In this document: in pieces, positions 9,122 through 16,941 of the stretch
Position numbering within the stretch: the stretch's first letter is position 1
Layout of the letters: each line of letters starts with the position of its first letter
Origin: Dysgonamonadaceae bacterium
GTDB taxonomy: Bacteria > Bacteroidota > Bacteroidia > Bacteroidales > Azobacteroidaceae
Assembly: GCA_031260045.1 (NCBI GenBank)
Contig: JAIRKO010000054.1
Location: 82,520 to 146,519 of the forward strand
DNA: 64,000 nt
Reading direction: 5' to 3'
Made by a program: the position numbers and the translations under genes
The notes under the pieces: model-generated
Databases searched by the model: none
What the model was told of the DNA's origin: nothing
The model's input: only the letters and a program-made list of their open reading frames with translations

Positions 9122-9592
9122 GTGGGTAAAAACGACAACAAAAATATTGAACCGGTCAGGCAAAAGTTTTCCGAATATCTCGCGGCGAACCACTACAGAA
9201 AAACGCAGGAAAGGTATGCGATATTGGATATTATCTATTCCGAACAACGTCATTTCGACGTAGATTCTTTGGATGAAGCGTTGGTCGAAAACAATTTCAG
9301 AGTAAGCCGCGCCACTTTATACAACACTTTGCAGTTGCTTACCGATTGCAATCTGGTGATCAAACACCAATTCGGAGAAAATATATCGGTCTATGAAAGA
9401 GCGTACAATCATGATTTTCATTATCATTTAATTTGTACGAGTTGCCGGAAAATTCAGGTTTATAAAGATGAAAATTTGCAATCCGTCATACGAAACGCAA
9501 AAATCGGGTCTTTCAAGCCGGCTCACTATAAATTGAATATTTACGGGTTGTGCCGCGCTTGTGCAAGGAAAATTAAAGCGCGGAATTTGTGA
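9122..9592 (+). CDS. Fur-family metal-responsive transcriptional regulator
   Basis: A Fur/Zur/PerR-family repressor of about 156 residues: N-terminal winged helix (SEYLAANHYRKTQERYAILD, then the recognition region VSRATLYNTLQLL) and C-terminal dimerisation and metal-binding domain. Metal-site features are HFDVDSLDEAL, the histidine-rich HDFHYHLICTSC and a second CxxC (CRAC), giving two CxxC pairs as in structural-zinc Fur proteins. I chose GTG 9122 rather than ATG 9047 because the longer form would be translated from repeat sequence and would begin upstream of the predicted transcription start. Which metal it senses cannot be told from sequence. No co-directional partner is close; serA begins 183 bases downstream with its own promoter. 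Confidence 0.88.
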   Translation: MGKNDNKNIEPVRQKFSEYLAANHYRKTQERYAILDIIYSEQRHFDVDSLDEALVENNFRVSRATLYNTLQLLTDCNLVIKHQFGENISVYERAYNHDFHYHLICTSCRKIQVYKDENLQSVIRNAKIGSFKPAHYKLNIYGLCRACARKIKARNL

Positions 9593-9670
9593 TGGATTGG
9601 GTGTAAATAAGTCATCATTGCAGGATACAACACAATTTATAAATAGCGACTTGAAGTGATAAAAAATCCT

Positions 9671-9678
9671 TAACTTTG
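9671..9678 (+). promoter_or_regulatory. -7 promoter element of serA
   Basis: TAACTTTG matches TAnnTTTG, with a TTG at 9651-9653 located 17 bases upstream as a possible -33 element. The predicted leader is about 90 bases and contains the hairpin at 9714-9760. Confidence 0.65.
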
Positions 9679-9713
9679 CTCCGGATTAATTTGATGACAA
9701 AACAAAAATTTAT

Positions 9714-9760
9714 GCCACGAATGCACGAATAAACACCGATATAATTCGTGTATTCGTGGC
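9714..9760. repeat. Inverted repeat (GCCACGAATGCACGAAT arms) in the serA leader
   Basis: The left arm GCCACGAATGCACGAAT (9714-9730) and right arm ATTCGTGTATTCGTGGC (9744-9760) form a 17-pair stem with one G-U wobble and a 13-base loop. From memory this TTCGTGTATTCGTGGC sequence recurs as an interspersed repeat in Bacteroidetes genomes, so it may be a mobile repeat rather than a regulator. In RNA it would nonetheless place a stable hairpin 15 bases before the serA start codon. Confidence 0.65.
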
Positions 9761-9775
9761 AAACAAAAACTAAAT

Positions 9776-10702
9776 ATGAAAGCAAAAATTTTAGTCGCAA
9801 CAGAAAAGCCGTTTGCAGCGGAAGCCGTTCAAAAAATCAAACAAATCATTGACAACGCAGGGTTTGAATTTCTTTTACTGGAAAAATACGCCAGTAAACC
9901 GCAATTGTTGGAGGCGGTAAAGGAAGCAAACGCCGTCGTCATCCGAAGCGATACGATTGACGCGGAAGTTTTGGACGCTGCCCGAAACCTGAAAATCGTT
10001 GTCCGCGCCGGTTCCGGCTACGACAATGTGGATTTAAACGCCGCTACTTCCCGCAAAATCGTGGTGATGAACACGCCCGGACAGAATGCCAATGCGGTTG
10101 CCGAACTGGCTTTGGCTTTGATGGTTTATGCCGCCCGCAATTTTTTTGACGGGAGTTCGGGTTCCGAATTGTTGGGAAAGAAATTAGGCGTTCATGCCTA
10201 CGGAAATGTCGGGCGGAACGTAGCCCGCATCGCTCACGGCTTCGGGATGGAAATTTATGCTTACGACGCTTATTGCCCCGCCGAAGCGATTGAAAAAGAC
10301 GGCGTGAAAGCCGTATCTTCCGCCGAAGAACTCTATAAAACCTGCCGATACGTTTCCTTGCACATTCCGGCAACCGCCGAAACGAAAAATGCCATCAACC
10401 GCGCTTTGCTGGAAAAAATGCCACCGAAAGCCGTGCTGGTCAACACCGCCCGCCGCGAAGTAATCAACGAAGCCGATTTGCTGAAAATCATGGAAGAACG
10501 CCCCGATTTCAAATACCTGACGGATATTACGCCCGCAAACGACGCGGAGCTGAAAGCAAAATTCCCGAACCGCTATTTTTCCACCCCGAAAAAGATGGGC
10601 GCACAGACTTCGGAAGCCAACAACAATGCGGGAATTGCCGCCGCCAACCAAATCGTGGATTTTTTCAAAACGGGAAACACAAAATTTCAAGTTAACAAAT
10701 AA
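9776..10702 (+). CDS. serA: D-3-phosphoglycerate dehydrogenase, short Bacteroidetes type
   Basis: A 308-residue NAD-dependent 2-hydroxyacid dehydrogenase that probably oxidises 3-phosphoglycerate to 3-phosphohydroxypyruvate, the first step of serine synthesis. Visible features are the substrate-side RAGSGYDNVD, the Rossmann loop GVHAYGNVGRNVARI, and the catalytic arginine in LVNTARREVINE. The usual catalytic histidine motif (TPHxGxxTxEA) is replaced by TPKKMGAQTSEAN, so the histidine is absent; as I recall this is shared by other Bacteroidetes SerA proteins. There is no C-terminal ACT domain, so no serine feedback through ACT is expected. The nucleoside permease gene starts at the base right after its stop codon. 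serC is not in the window. Confidence 0.88.
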   Translation: MKAKILVATEKPFAAEAVQKIKQIIDNAGFEFLLLEKYASKPQLLEAVKEANAVVIRSDTIDAEVLDAARNLKIVVRAGSGYDNVDLNAATSRKIVVMNTPGQNANAVAELALALMVYAARNFFDGSSGSELLGKKLGVHAYGNVGRNVARIAHGFGMEIYAYDAYCPAEAIEKDGVKAVSSAEELYKTCRYVSLHIPATAETKNAINRALLEKMPPKAVLVNTARREVINEADLLKIMEERPDFKYLTDITPANDAELKAKFPNRYFSTPKKMGAQTSEANNNAGIAAANQIVDFFKTGNTKFQVNK

Positions 10703-11914
10703 ATGAGCATAAAACTTCGCCTCACAATAACGCAGTTCCTCGAATTTTTCATTTGGGGTTCGTGGCTGATTTCTTTCGGCAATTACATGTTCGGTATGGG
10801 CATGGGCGACAAAATCGGTACGCTGTTTGCGACTGCCGGCATCGCTTCGTTCATCATGCCTGCGGTTGTCGGCATCGTTGCCGACCGGTGGGTCAATTCC
10901 GAACGGCTGTTGGGTGTTTTGCACCTGCTCGGCGCGGGCTGCCTTTTTGCGGCGTCGCGGGCAACAGGGTTTGACCGGCTCTACCTGTGCATGTTCCTGA
11001 ACGCTTTGGTTTTCATGCCGACCATCGGACTGAGTTATTCCGTCTGTTACGGTATTATGGCTAAAAACAACTTGGATACGGTGAAAGACTTTCCGCCGGT
11101 ACGTTCGTGGGGGACGGTCGGATTTATCGTTGCCATGTGGATTGTCAACCTTGCGGGCTGGGGAACAAGCCCCAATCAGTTGTTGCTGGCAAGCGGGGTT
11201 TCCCTGTTTTTAGGGATGTATGCGTTTACGCTGCCGCCCTCTCCGCCGACCCGCGCCCGGAAAGGCAGTTCCCTGATTTCCGTTTTGGGATTAGACGCTT
11301 TGGTTTTGTTGAAAGAAAGGAAAATGGCGCTATTTTTCTTCTTTGCCGTATTGCTGGGCATTTGCCTGCAAATCACCAACTCTTACGGGAGCGCCTTTCT
11401 CGGCAGTTTCCGGGCTGATTATCCCCATTCGTTTGCCGTCAAATACAACAATATTTTCCTGTCCGTTTCGCAAATATCGGAAGCGTTGTTTATTTTGGCA
11501 ATTCCGTTTTTCCTGCGCCGGTTTGGCATCAAAGCCGTGATGCTGATGAGTTTGGGCGCATGGGTTTTGCGATTCGGGCTGTTTGGCGCGGGCAGTCCCG
11601 AAGGCGTCGGCATGATTTGGCTGACGCTTTCCATGATTATCTACGGGATGGCTTTTGACTTTTTTAACATATCCGGTTCGCTGTTTATCGAAAAGGAAAC
11701 GCCTGCGAAATTCCGCTCCAGCGCACAGGGAATACTGATGATGGCGACAAGCGGACTGGGGGCGATTGCCGGTAATTACGGGGCAGAAAATGTGATTAAT
11801 CGCTTCACAGAAAACCATGTTACCGACTGGTCGGCGTGCTGGTTTATTTTTGCCGGATATGCGCTGGTTGTCGGGGGTTTGTTTGCGGTTTTCTTTAAAT
11901 ATGAGCGAGGGTAA
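10703..11914 (+). CDS. NupG-family nucleoside permease (major facilitator superfamily)
   Basis: A 403-residue polytopic inner-membrane protein with about 12 hydrophobic segments. The N-terminus QFLEFFIWGSWLISFGNYM and the loop PPVRSWGTVGFIVAMW resemble NupG/XapB nucleoside:proton symporters, which import purine or pyrimidine nucleosides. The C-terminal half has LMMATSGLGAIAGNYGAE, also typical of the family. The gene begins at the base after the serA stop, so the two are co-transcribed and probably translationally coupled, although the metabolic link is not obvious. Substrate is inferred from family only. Confidence 0.85.
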   Translation: MSIKLRLTITQFLEFFIWGSWLISFGNYMFGMGMGDKIGTLFATAGIASFIMPAVVGIVADRWVNSERLLGVLHLLGAGCLFAASRATGFDRLYLCMFLNALVFMPTIGLSYSVCYGIMAKNNLDTVKDFPPVRSWGTVGFIVAMWIVNLAGWGTSPNQLLLASGVSLFLGMYAFTLPPSPPTRARKGSSLISVLGLDALVLLKERKMALFFFFAVLLGICLQITNSYGSAFLGSFRADYPHSFAVKYNNIFLSVSQISEALFILAIPFFLRRFGIKAVMLMSLGAWVLRFGLFGAGSPEGVGMIWLTLSMIIYGMAFDFFNISGSLFIEKETPAKFRSSAQGILMMATSGLGAIAGNYGAENVINRFTENHVTDWSACWFIFAGYALVVGGLFAVFFKYERG

Positions 11915-11915
11915 G

Positions 11916-13526
11916 ATGAAACAAATCGCACGGAACATATCCATGAATGTGAAAAAGTTACCGATAGGAATACAGTCATTTGAGAAATTGCGGGAAAGCG
12001 GTTATCTGTATGTCGACAAGACGGAAAGTATTTTCCATATGATTATGTCCGGTAGCGTATATTTCCTTTCCCGTCCTCGTCGTTTCGGAAAATCGTTGCT
12101 TGTCAGCACGCTGGAAGCGCTTTTCAAAGGGAAGAAAGCATTGTTTAAAGGACTTTATATTTACGATAAATGGGACTGGTCGCAACAATATCCGGTTGTC
12201 CGAATCGACTGGACGCTGATAGACCATTCCACACCGGAAAAAATGGAAATTAGTTTAATGGGTTATCTGGAAGAACGCGCCAAAAATTATCAGATTATAT
12301 TAACGAAAAAATCAGTTCCCGACCGTTTTAGAGAGTTGATAACTGTTTTACATGAAAAAACCGGTCAAAAAGCAGTCGTGCTAATTGACGAATACGACAA
12401 ACCGATTACAAGTCATCTTTTCGATTCCCAATTGAATGCTGTCCGGACGGCTGTGCATGATTTTTACCAAGTACTGAAAGGTTCGGACGAACATTTGCAG
12501 TTTATTTTCCTGACCGGCGTATCCAAATTTTCGGGGCTGTCCGTCTTTTCAGCCTTAAACCAATTGGACGATATCACCCTACATGAACAGTTCGCTTCCA
12601 TATGCGGATACACGCAGGAAGAATTGGAAACTAATTTCTCTGATTATATTGACGATACCGCTGAACATTTGGATATGACCAAAGACCAACTTCTGGATGA
12701 AATCCGTTACTGGTACAACGGCTATACTTGGGACGGGAAAACTTCCATATACAATCCGTTTTCGACGCTGATATTTTTTTCGGCGCAGGAATTTGCCGGC
12801 TACTGGTTTGCTACGGGTACGCCTACTTTTCTGGTAGAGATTATTCAACGGCATAACAGCGCTAACATGATTCTGGAACCGTTTATTGTCAACGAAGATG
12901 TATTTAGGGGATATAATCCTCCGGATATGGAGGAAGCGCCGTTGCTGTTCCAAACCGGTTATTTGACCGTCAAACGGAAAGAACGGGTTCACGGGATTCC
13001 CCGCTATACGCTCGACGTTCCTAATTCGGAAGTAAGAGAGGCGTTCTCAAAATCGCTATTGAATGTCTATGGGAAATATCACGGCAACCGGCTTAATGAC
13101 CTGCGTTGGGCGATGGAACAGCAGATTAACGACTGCGACGAAGCCGGTTTCGCCGTCAGCCTCGAAGTCATGATCGCTACGGTTCCATACGAACTGCACC
13201 GCGCCGACGAGGCATACTATCATACTATGATGCTGATATGGATGCGCCTGCTTGGTTTCAAGATACACGGGGAAACGCCGAACAATCGCGGACGTGCGGA
13301 CGCAGTTTGGGAACAGCCCGAACTGACCGTAATCGCCGAAATAAAATACCATGCCGAAAAAAAGACCGACGTGCTGCTCCAAGAAGCAATGACGCAAATA
13401 CACGAACGACGGTATTATAATGCCTATACGGGAAAAATAATTCTTTTGGGTATCGCTTTTTCCGGTAAGGAAGTCGGTTGCCGGATGGAGGAGTTGAATC
13501 GCAAAGCGCAATCAAAAAACATTTAA
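11916..13526 (+). CDS. AAA-ATPase-like / PD-(D/E)XK nuclease family protein
   Basis: A protein of about 536 residues of the large Bacteroidales family that joins an N-terminal AAA-ATPase-like domain to a C-terminal PD-(D/E)XK domain. The N-terminus KLPIGIQSFEKLRESGYLYVDKT is characteristic. The nucleotide loop is RPRRFGKSLLVSTL and Walker B is AVVLIDEYDKPI. The C-terminal nuclease-like core has the motif GRADAVWEQPELTVIAEIKY, with Asp and Glu-x-Lys. Cellular role is unknown; such genes are often found in many copies per genome and have been guessed to be mobile or defence-related. ATG 11916 follows a purine-rich GCGAGGG; ATGs at 11901 and 11943 in the same frame are alternatives. It lies 1 base after the permease stop, and its stop overlaps the stop of the convergent pepP by 4 bases. 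Confidence 0.85.
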   Translation: MKQIARNISMNVKKLPIGIQSFEKLRESGYLYVDKTESIFHMIMSGSVYFLSRPRRFGKSLLVSTLEALFKGKKALFKGLYIYDKWDWSQQYPVVRIDWTLIDHSTPEKMEISLMGYLEERAKNYQIILTKKSVPDRFRELITVLHEKTGQKAVVLIDEYDKPITSHLFDSQLNAVRTAVHDFYQVLKGSDEHLQFIFLTGVSKFSGLSVFSALNQLDDITLHEQFASICGYTQEELETNFSDYIDDTAEHLDMTKDQLLDEIRYWYNGYTWDGKTSIYNPFSTLIFFSAQEFAGYWFATGTPTFLVEIIQRHNSANMILEPFIVNEDVFRGYNPPDMEEAPLLFQTGYLTVKRKERVHGIPRYTLDVPNSEVREAFSKSLLNVYGKYHGNRLNDLRWAMEQQINDCDEAGFAVSLEVMIATVPYELHRADEAYYHTMMLIWMRLLGFKIHGETPNNRGRADAVWEQPELTVIAEIKYHAEKKTDVLLQEAMTQIHERRYYNAYTGKIILLGIAFSGKEVGCRMEELNRKAQSKNI

Positions 13527-14914
13527 TCCCTCACCATCCGTTCAATTTCCTCAACCCCCGCCGGCAGCCGTCTTTCATAAACCGCCCGGCAACCTTGTGG
13601 AGTAATAACAATATCGTCTTCCAAACGGATGCCACCGAAATCATAAAAATCCGCCAACTTCTCAAACCGGATAAACTCGGCATTAATTTTCTCCGCTTTC
13701 CATTTTTCAATCAACTGTGGAATAAAATAAACGCCCGGTTCGACGGTCAAAACATGACCGACTTCCAACCGTTTGCCGAAACGCAGGCTACGGTAACCAA
13801 ACCGGTCGTCCCGCTTCGTTTCGTCGTCATAACCGACTAAAGTTTCGCCTAAATTTTCCATGTCGTGAACATCCAAACCCATGGCATGACCCAATCCGTG
13901 AGGCATGAACAACGCGGAAACGCCGGCTTCGAGCGCCTCCTCTGTATCGCCCGTTACCAAATCAAGGTCGCGCAACCCTTCAAAGATGATGCGGTAAGCG
14001 TTGCGATGCACGCTTTTGTAGGTAATGCCCGGCTGCGCCATGGCAATCGAATCGTTCAGGGCTTTCAGGACAATGTTATGAACATTTTTTTGCCGTTCGC
14101 TGTATTTGCCGTCAACAGCCGTTGTCCGCGTAAAATCGGAAGCGTAATAATTCAGGCTTTCCGCGCCGGCGTCGCACAGCATCAGCCGTCCGGTTTCCAG
14201 TATCCCGCTATGGTCGTGGTTGTGCAGCGTTTGCCCGTTCATTGACAGGATGGTCGGAAATGCAACCCGGTTTCCGGTCGAAATCGCCAAACCTTCCATC
14301 GTTCCGGCGATTTCCCGCTCGGATACGCCCCTGTGGCACATTTTCATGGCGACAATGTGCATCGCATAGCCCGTTTTCCCAGCCTCTTCCAGTTCAATCA
14401 GTTCTTCAGCCGATTTAATCAAACGCATCCGAATAATGGCTTGTGTAAGCTCAAGCGAAAAGCCGGCGACGACGGCGTCGGCTTTTTTACCTAATATTTC
14501 ACTTAAAATTAATTGGTTCCGATAACGGTAAGGTTTTAAATAGTGAACAATCCGCTTGGATTTCAATCCATTTCCGACAATCGTTGCCAAGTCTGCGAGC
14601 GGCAGGACATGGTCGATACCCGCTTTTGCCGCCCGTTCTTTCAGGGAAGGCAGGTTTCCCATCCAAATAACATCGTCAAGGGTCGGCTCGTCGCCCAGCA
14701 AATACTCTTTATCCTGTTTGATGTCAAGAATATAAGCCAAGTTGGGCGTATCAAGCCCGATGTAATAAATAAAGGAACTGTCTTGCCGGAAAGCGTAGTC
14801 GTTTCCCGCATAATTCATGGCGGCTTCGCCGTTTCCCAACAACAGGACGATGCCCGATTTCACTGATTTTTTCAGCGTTTCGCGTCTTTTGATGTAAATT
14901 TCTTTGCTGAACAT
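13523..14914 (-). CDS. pepP: Xaa-Pro aminopeptidase (M24, aminopeptidase P family)
   Basis: A 463-residue cytosolic metallopeptidase that removes N-terminal residues before proline. The N-terminal AMP_N domain (about 1-130) includes NYAGNDYAFRQDSSFIYYIG. The C-terminal pita-bread domain (about 160-450) carries the five dinuclear metal ligands in order: Asp248 (MLCDAGAE), Asp260 (YASDFTRT), His343 (MPHGLGHAMG), Glu392 (LTVEPGVYF) and Glu432 (GGIRLEDD). Length is normal. It is convergent with the AAA/PD-(D/E)XK gene and divergent from the HAD phosphatase gene. Upstream on its strand a TAACTTCG (complement of 14988-14995) may serve as a weak -7 element. Confidence 0.95.
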   Translation of the reverse strand: MFSKEIYIKRRETLKKSVKSGIVLLLGNGEAAMNYAGNDYAFRQDSSFIYYIGLDTPNLAYILDIKQDKEYLLGDEPTLDDVIWMGNLPSLKERAAKAGIDHVLPLADLATIVGNGLKSKRIVHYLKPYRYRNQLILSEILGKKADAVVAGFSLELTQAIIRMRLIKSAEELIELEEAGKTGYAMHIVAMKMCHRGVSEREIAGTMEGLAISTGNRVAFPTILSMNGQTLHNHDHSGILETGRLMLCDAGAESLNYYASDFTRTTAVDGKYSERQKNVHNIVLKALNDSIAMAQPGITYKSVHRNAYRIIFEGLRDLDLVTGDTEEALEAGVSALFMPHGLGHAMGLDVHDMENLGETLVGYDDETKRDDRFGYRSLRFGKRLEVGHVLTVEPGVYFIPQLIEKWKAEKINAEFIRFEKLADFYDFGGIRLEDDIVITPQGCRAVYERRLPAGVEEIERMVRD

Positions 14915-14928
14915 GGTTTTTATAAAAG

Positions 14929-14966
14929 AGTTAAGAATGATGAACGTTCAGTTCTTAGTTCTTAAT
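14929..14966. repeat. Imperfect inverted repeat related to AGTTCTTAGTTCTTAA
   Basis: GAGTTAAGAATGATGAACG and AGTTCTTAGTTCTTAA face each other upstream of pepP with about 12 of 16 positions able to pair. The same arm sequence forms a perfect 16-bp stem at 63641-63690 between lolD and the nitrogenase gene, so this is a second, diverged copy of a short repeat. Confidence 0.5.
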
Positions 14967-15017
14967 TTATGAGTTCCTTTTCCGTCGCGAAGTTATAACA
15001 AATCCGGCAAATAGCGT

Positions 15018-15025
15018 TACCTTTG
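15018..15025 (+). promoter_or_regulatory. -7 promoter element of the HAD phosphatase gene
   Basis: TACCTTTG matches TAnnTTTG and lies 21 bases before the ATG at 15046, giving a very short leader. It supports ATG 15046 over the TTG at 15040. Confidence 0.65.
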
Positions 15026-15045
15026 CCGAATAAAATTAGTTGATT

Positions 15046-15681
15046 ATGCAGGAATTGAATTTAACAGGCATTAAAAATATTGTGTTTGATTTGGGCGGCG
15101 TGATTGTTACTTTGGACAGGGCGGAAGCCGTGCGACGCTTCAAGGACGCGGGACTGAAAAACGCGGAAGAATTGCTGGACGCCTACCATCAAAAAGGAAT
15201 TTTTCTCGAACTGGAAGAAGGAAAACTGACGAAAGAGGAATTTTACGAAGCCGTGAGAAAAGAAGCCGGACGTGACGTTTCCGCCGAAGTCGTCGACCGC
15301 GCATGGATGGGCTTTTTGAAAGAAATTCCCGCATACAAACTGGAAATGCTGGAAACATTGCGGAAAAAGTATAAAATCTATCTGTTGAGTAACACCAATC
15401 CGGTGGTTATGGAGTGGGCGCGGTCGCCCGCCTTTTCGCCGCAAGGGAAAAGCATCGACCGGTTTTTCGACAAAATTTATGCCTCCTATCAAATCGGATA
15501 CACCAAACCGGGGCGGGAAATTTTTGATTTCATGTTTGCCGACGCCTGTATTCGTCCTTCTGAAACGTTATTTATAGATGACGGAACGGCTAATGTCGAA
15601 ATGGGTAAGAAATTAGGGATGAAAACTTATTTGGCGACGAATGGGGAGGATTTTCGGAAAATCTTTGGAACTAAAAACTAA
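15046..15681 (+). CDS. HAD-superfamily hydrolase, YihX/sugar-phosphatase-like
   Basis: A 211-residue HAD subfamily IA protein. Motif I is IVFDLGGVIVTLD with the nucleophile Asp15. A helical cap follows (about 20-85), motif II is IYLLSNTNP, the conserved lysine region is GYTKPGREIFD, and motif IV is TLFIDDGTANV. The DxG form of motif I, rather than DxD, is like E. coli YihX, an alpha-glucose-1-phosphate phosphatase, so a sugar-phosphate substrate is a reasonable guess but unproven. It stands alone between divergent pepP and convergent rpoD. Confidence 0.85.
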   Translation: MQELNLTGIKNIVFDLGGVIVTLDRAEAVRRFKDAGLKNAEELLDAYHQKGIFLELEEGKLTKEEFYEAVRKEAGRDVSAEVVDRAWMGFLKEIPAYKLEMLETLRKKYKIYLLSNTNPVVMEWARSPAFSPQGKSIDRFFDKIYASYQIGYTKPGREIFDFMFADACIRPSETLFIDDGTANVEMGKKLGMKTYLATNGEDFRKIFGTKN

Positions 15682-15819
15682 GAAACAACGTTCGGCGTTA
15701 GACAACTAAGGGTTGGGAAGGAGGATGGTTGATTGGTTGAGGATGTTTGTTCTTCGGTACAGATGAACTATTTAAAAGTACATCTTGCAAACTCCCTTTC
15801 GTTGGAACAAACGGTTCTG

Positions 15820-15862
15820 CTCCGAATTGCTTTACCGCTGCGCGATTCGCAATGACGCTACG
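15820..15862. repeat. Half-copy of the palindromic repeat
   Basis: GAATTGCTTTACCGC followed by GATTCGCAATGACGCTACGG corresponds to the right arm of the window-wide palindromic repeat (compare 56860-56901). It lies in the gap between the HAD gene and the convergent rpoD; no gene is visible in 15682-15939. Confidence 0.6.
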
Positions 15863-15939
15863 GCAAACAAAAAAGCCCCGAATTTCTCCGAAGCTTTCCT
15901 CATCTAAATATTCCATTTTGGGGATTTTTTGCAAGGTAT

Positions 15940-16800
15940 TTACCCTAAATAACTTTTTAACAGGTCGTTTTTGGTACCCGTTTTCAATCGTCTGATTGCT
16001 TTTTCCTTAATTTGTCTTACTCGTTCGCGGGTCAAACCGAATTTATCACCGATTTCTTCCAGCGTCATCTCTTGCGAGCCAATTCCGAAAAACATTTTGA
16101 TAATATCGCGTTCACGATCGCTCAACGTAGACAAAGCCCGGTTGATTTCTTTGGAAAGCGATTCGTTGATCAAATAACGGTCGGCTATCGGCGAGTCTTC
16201 ATTGACCAGCACGTCGAGCAAACTGTTGTCTTCGCCCTCCACAAAAGGAGCGTCCACCGAGATATGCCGCCCCGAAACTTTGAGCGTATCCGAAATCTTG
16301 TCCACCGGAATGTCTAATTCCTCAGCGAGTTCTTCGGGAGAGGGACGCCGTTCGTGTTCCTGCTCAAACTTAGAAAACGCTTTCGTAATTTTGTTCAAAG
16401 AACCTACCTGGTTCAGCGGTAAACGCACAATCCTCGACTGTTCAGCCAAGGCTTGCAAAATAGATTGCCGGATCCACCAAACCGCATAGGAAATAAATTT
16501 GAAACCCCGTGTTTCATCAAACTTTTCCGCCGCTTTTATCAAGCCCAAATTGCCTTCGTTAATTAAATCCGGAAGGCTTAACCCTTGATTTTGATACTGT
16601 TTGGCAACAGACACAACGAAACGAAGATTTGCCCGCGTCAATTTTTCCAAAGCAGAACGGTCGCCTCTCTTAATCGCTTGCGCCAGTTCGACTTCTTCCT
16701 CTACGGTAATCAGGTCTTCGCGTCCGATTTCTTGAAGATACTTATCCAAAGAAGCGCTTTCCCGATTGGTGATTGATTTAGTGATTTTTAACTGCCTCAT
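15940..16800 (-). CDS. rpoD: Primary sigma factor, Bacteroidetes type (RpoD/SigA)
   Basis: A 286-residue sigma-70 factor directing RNA polymerase to housekeeping promoters. The short region 1.2 ([20 protein letters not shown]) replaces the long N-terminal region of proteobacterial RpoD, which is the normal Bacteroidetes form and goes with the TAnnTTTG promoters seen throughout the window. Region 2 contains [20 protein letters not shown] and the melting segment [16 protein letters not shown]; region 3 follows; region 4 has [20 protein letters not shown], the helix-turn-helix for the -33 element. It is monocistronic, with its own promoter at 16837-16844. Confidence 0.97.
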   Translation of the reverse strand: MRQLKITKSITNRESASLDKYLQEIGREDLITVEEEVELAQAIKRGDRSALEKLTRANLRFVVSVAKQYQNQGLSLPDLINEGNLGLIKAAEKFDETRGFKFISYAVWWIRQSILQALAEQSRIVRLPLNQVGSLNKITKAFSKFEQEHERRPSPEELAEELDIPVDKISDTLKVSGRHISVDAPFVEGEDNSLLDVLVNEDSPIADRYLINESLSKEINRALSTLSDRERDIIKMFFGIGSQEMTLEEIGDKFGLTRERVRQIKEKAIRRLKTGTKNDLLKSYLG

Positions 16801-16836
16801 TCAATAAAATTTAGTCTGAGAGTACTGAAAAACTTG

Positions 16837-16844
16837 CAAAAATA
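16837..16844 (-). promoter_or_regulatory. -7 promoter element of rpoD
   Basis: On the minus strand TATTTTTG fits TAnnTTTG; transcription would start about 30 bases before the rpoD ATG. Confidence 0.6.
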
Positions 16845-16941
16845 GCCATTTTATTTGAAATATAAATATAAAACAGCTACTTTTTAAAATAATCTTTAAA
16901 TAATTCAAAAAAATTATCAAAGATTTATTTTTACATCTTAC

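Noticed and set aside
10184..10924. 246-codon minus-strand frame opposite serA and the permease gene
   Set aside because: Antisense composition only; both plus-strand genes have full family motifs.
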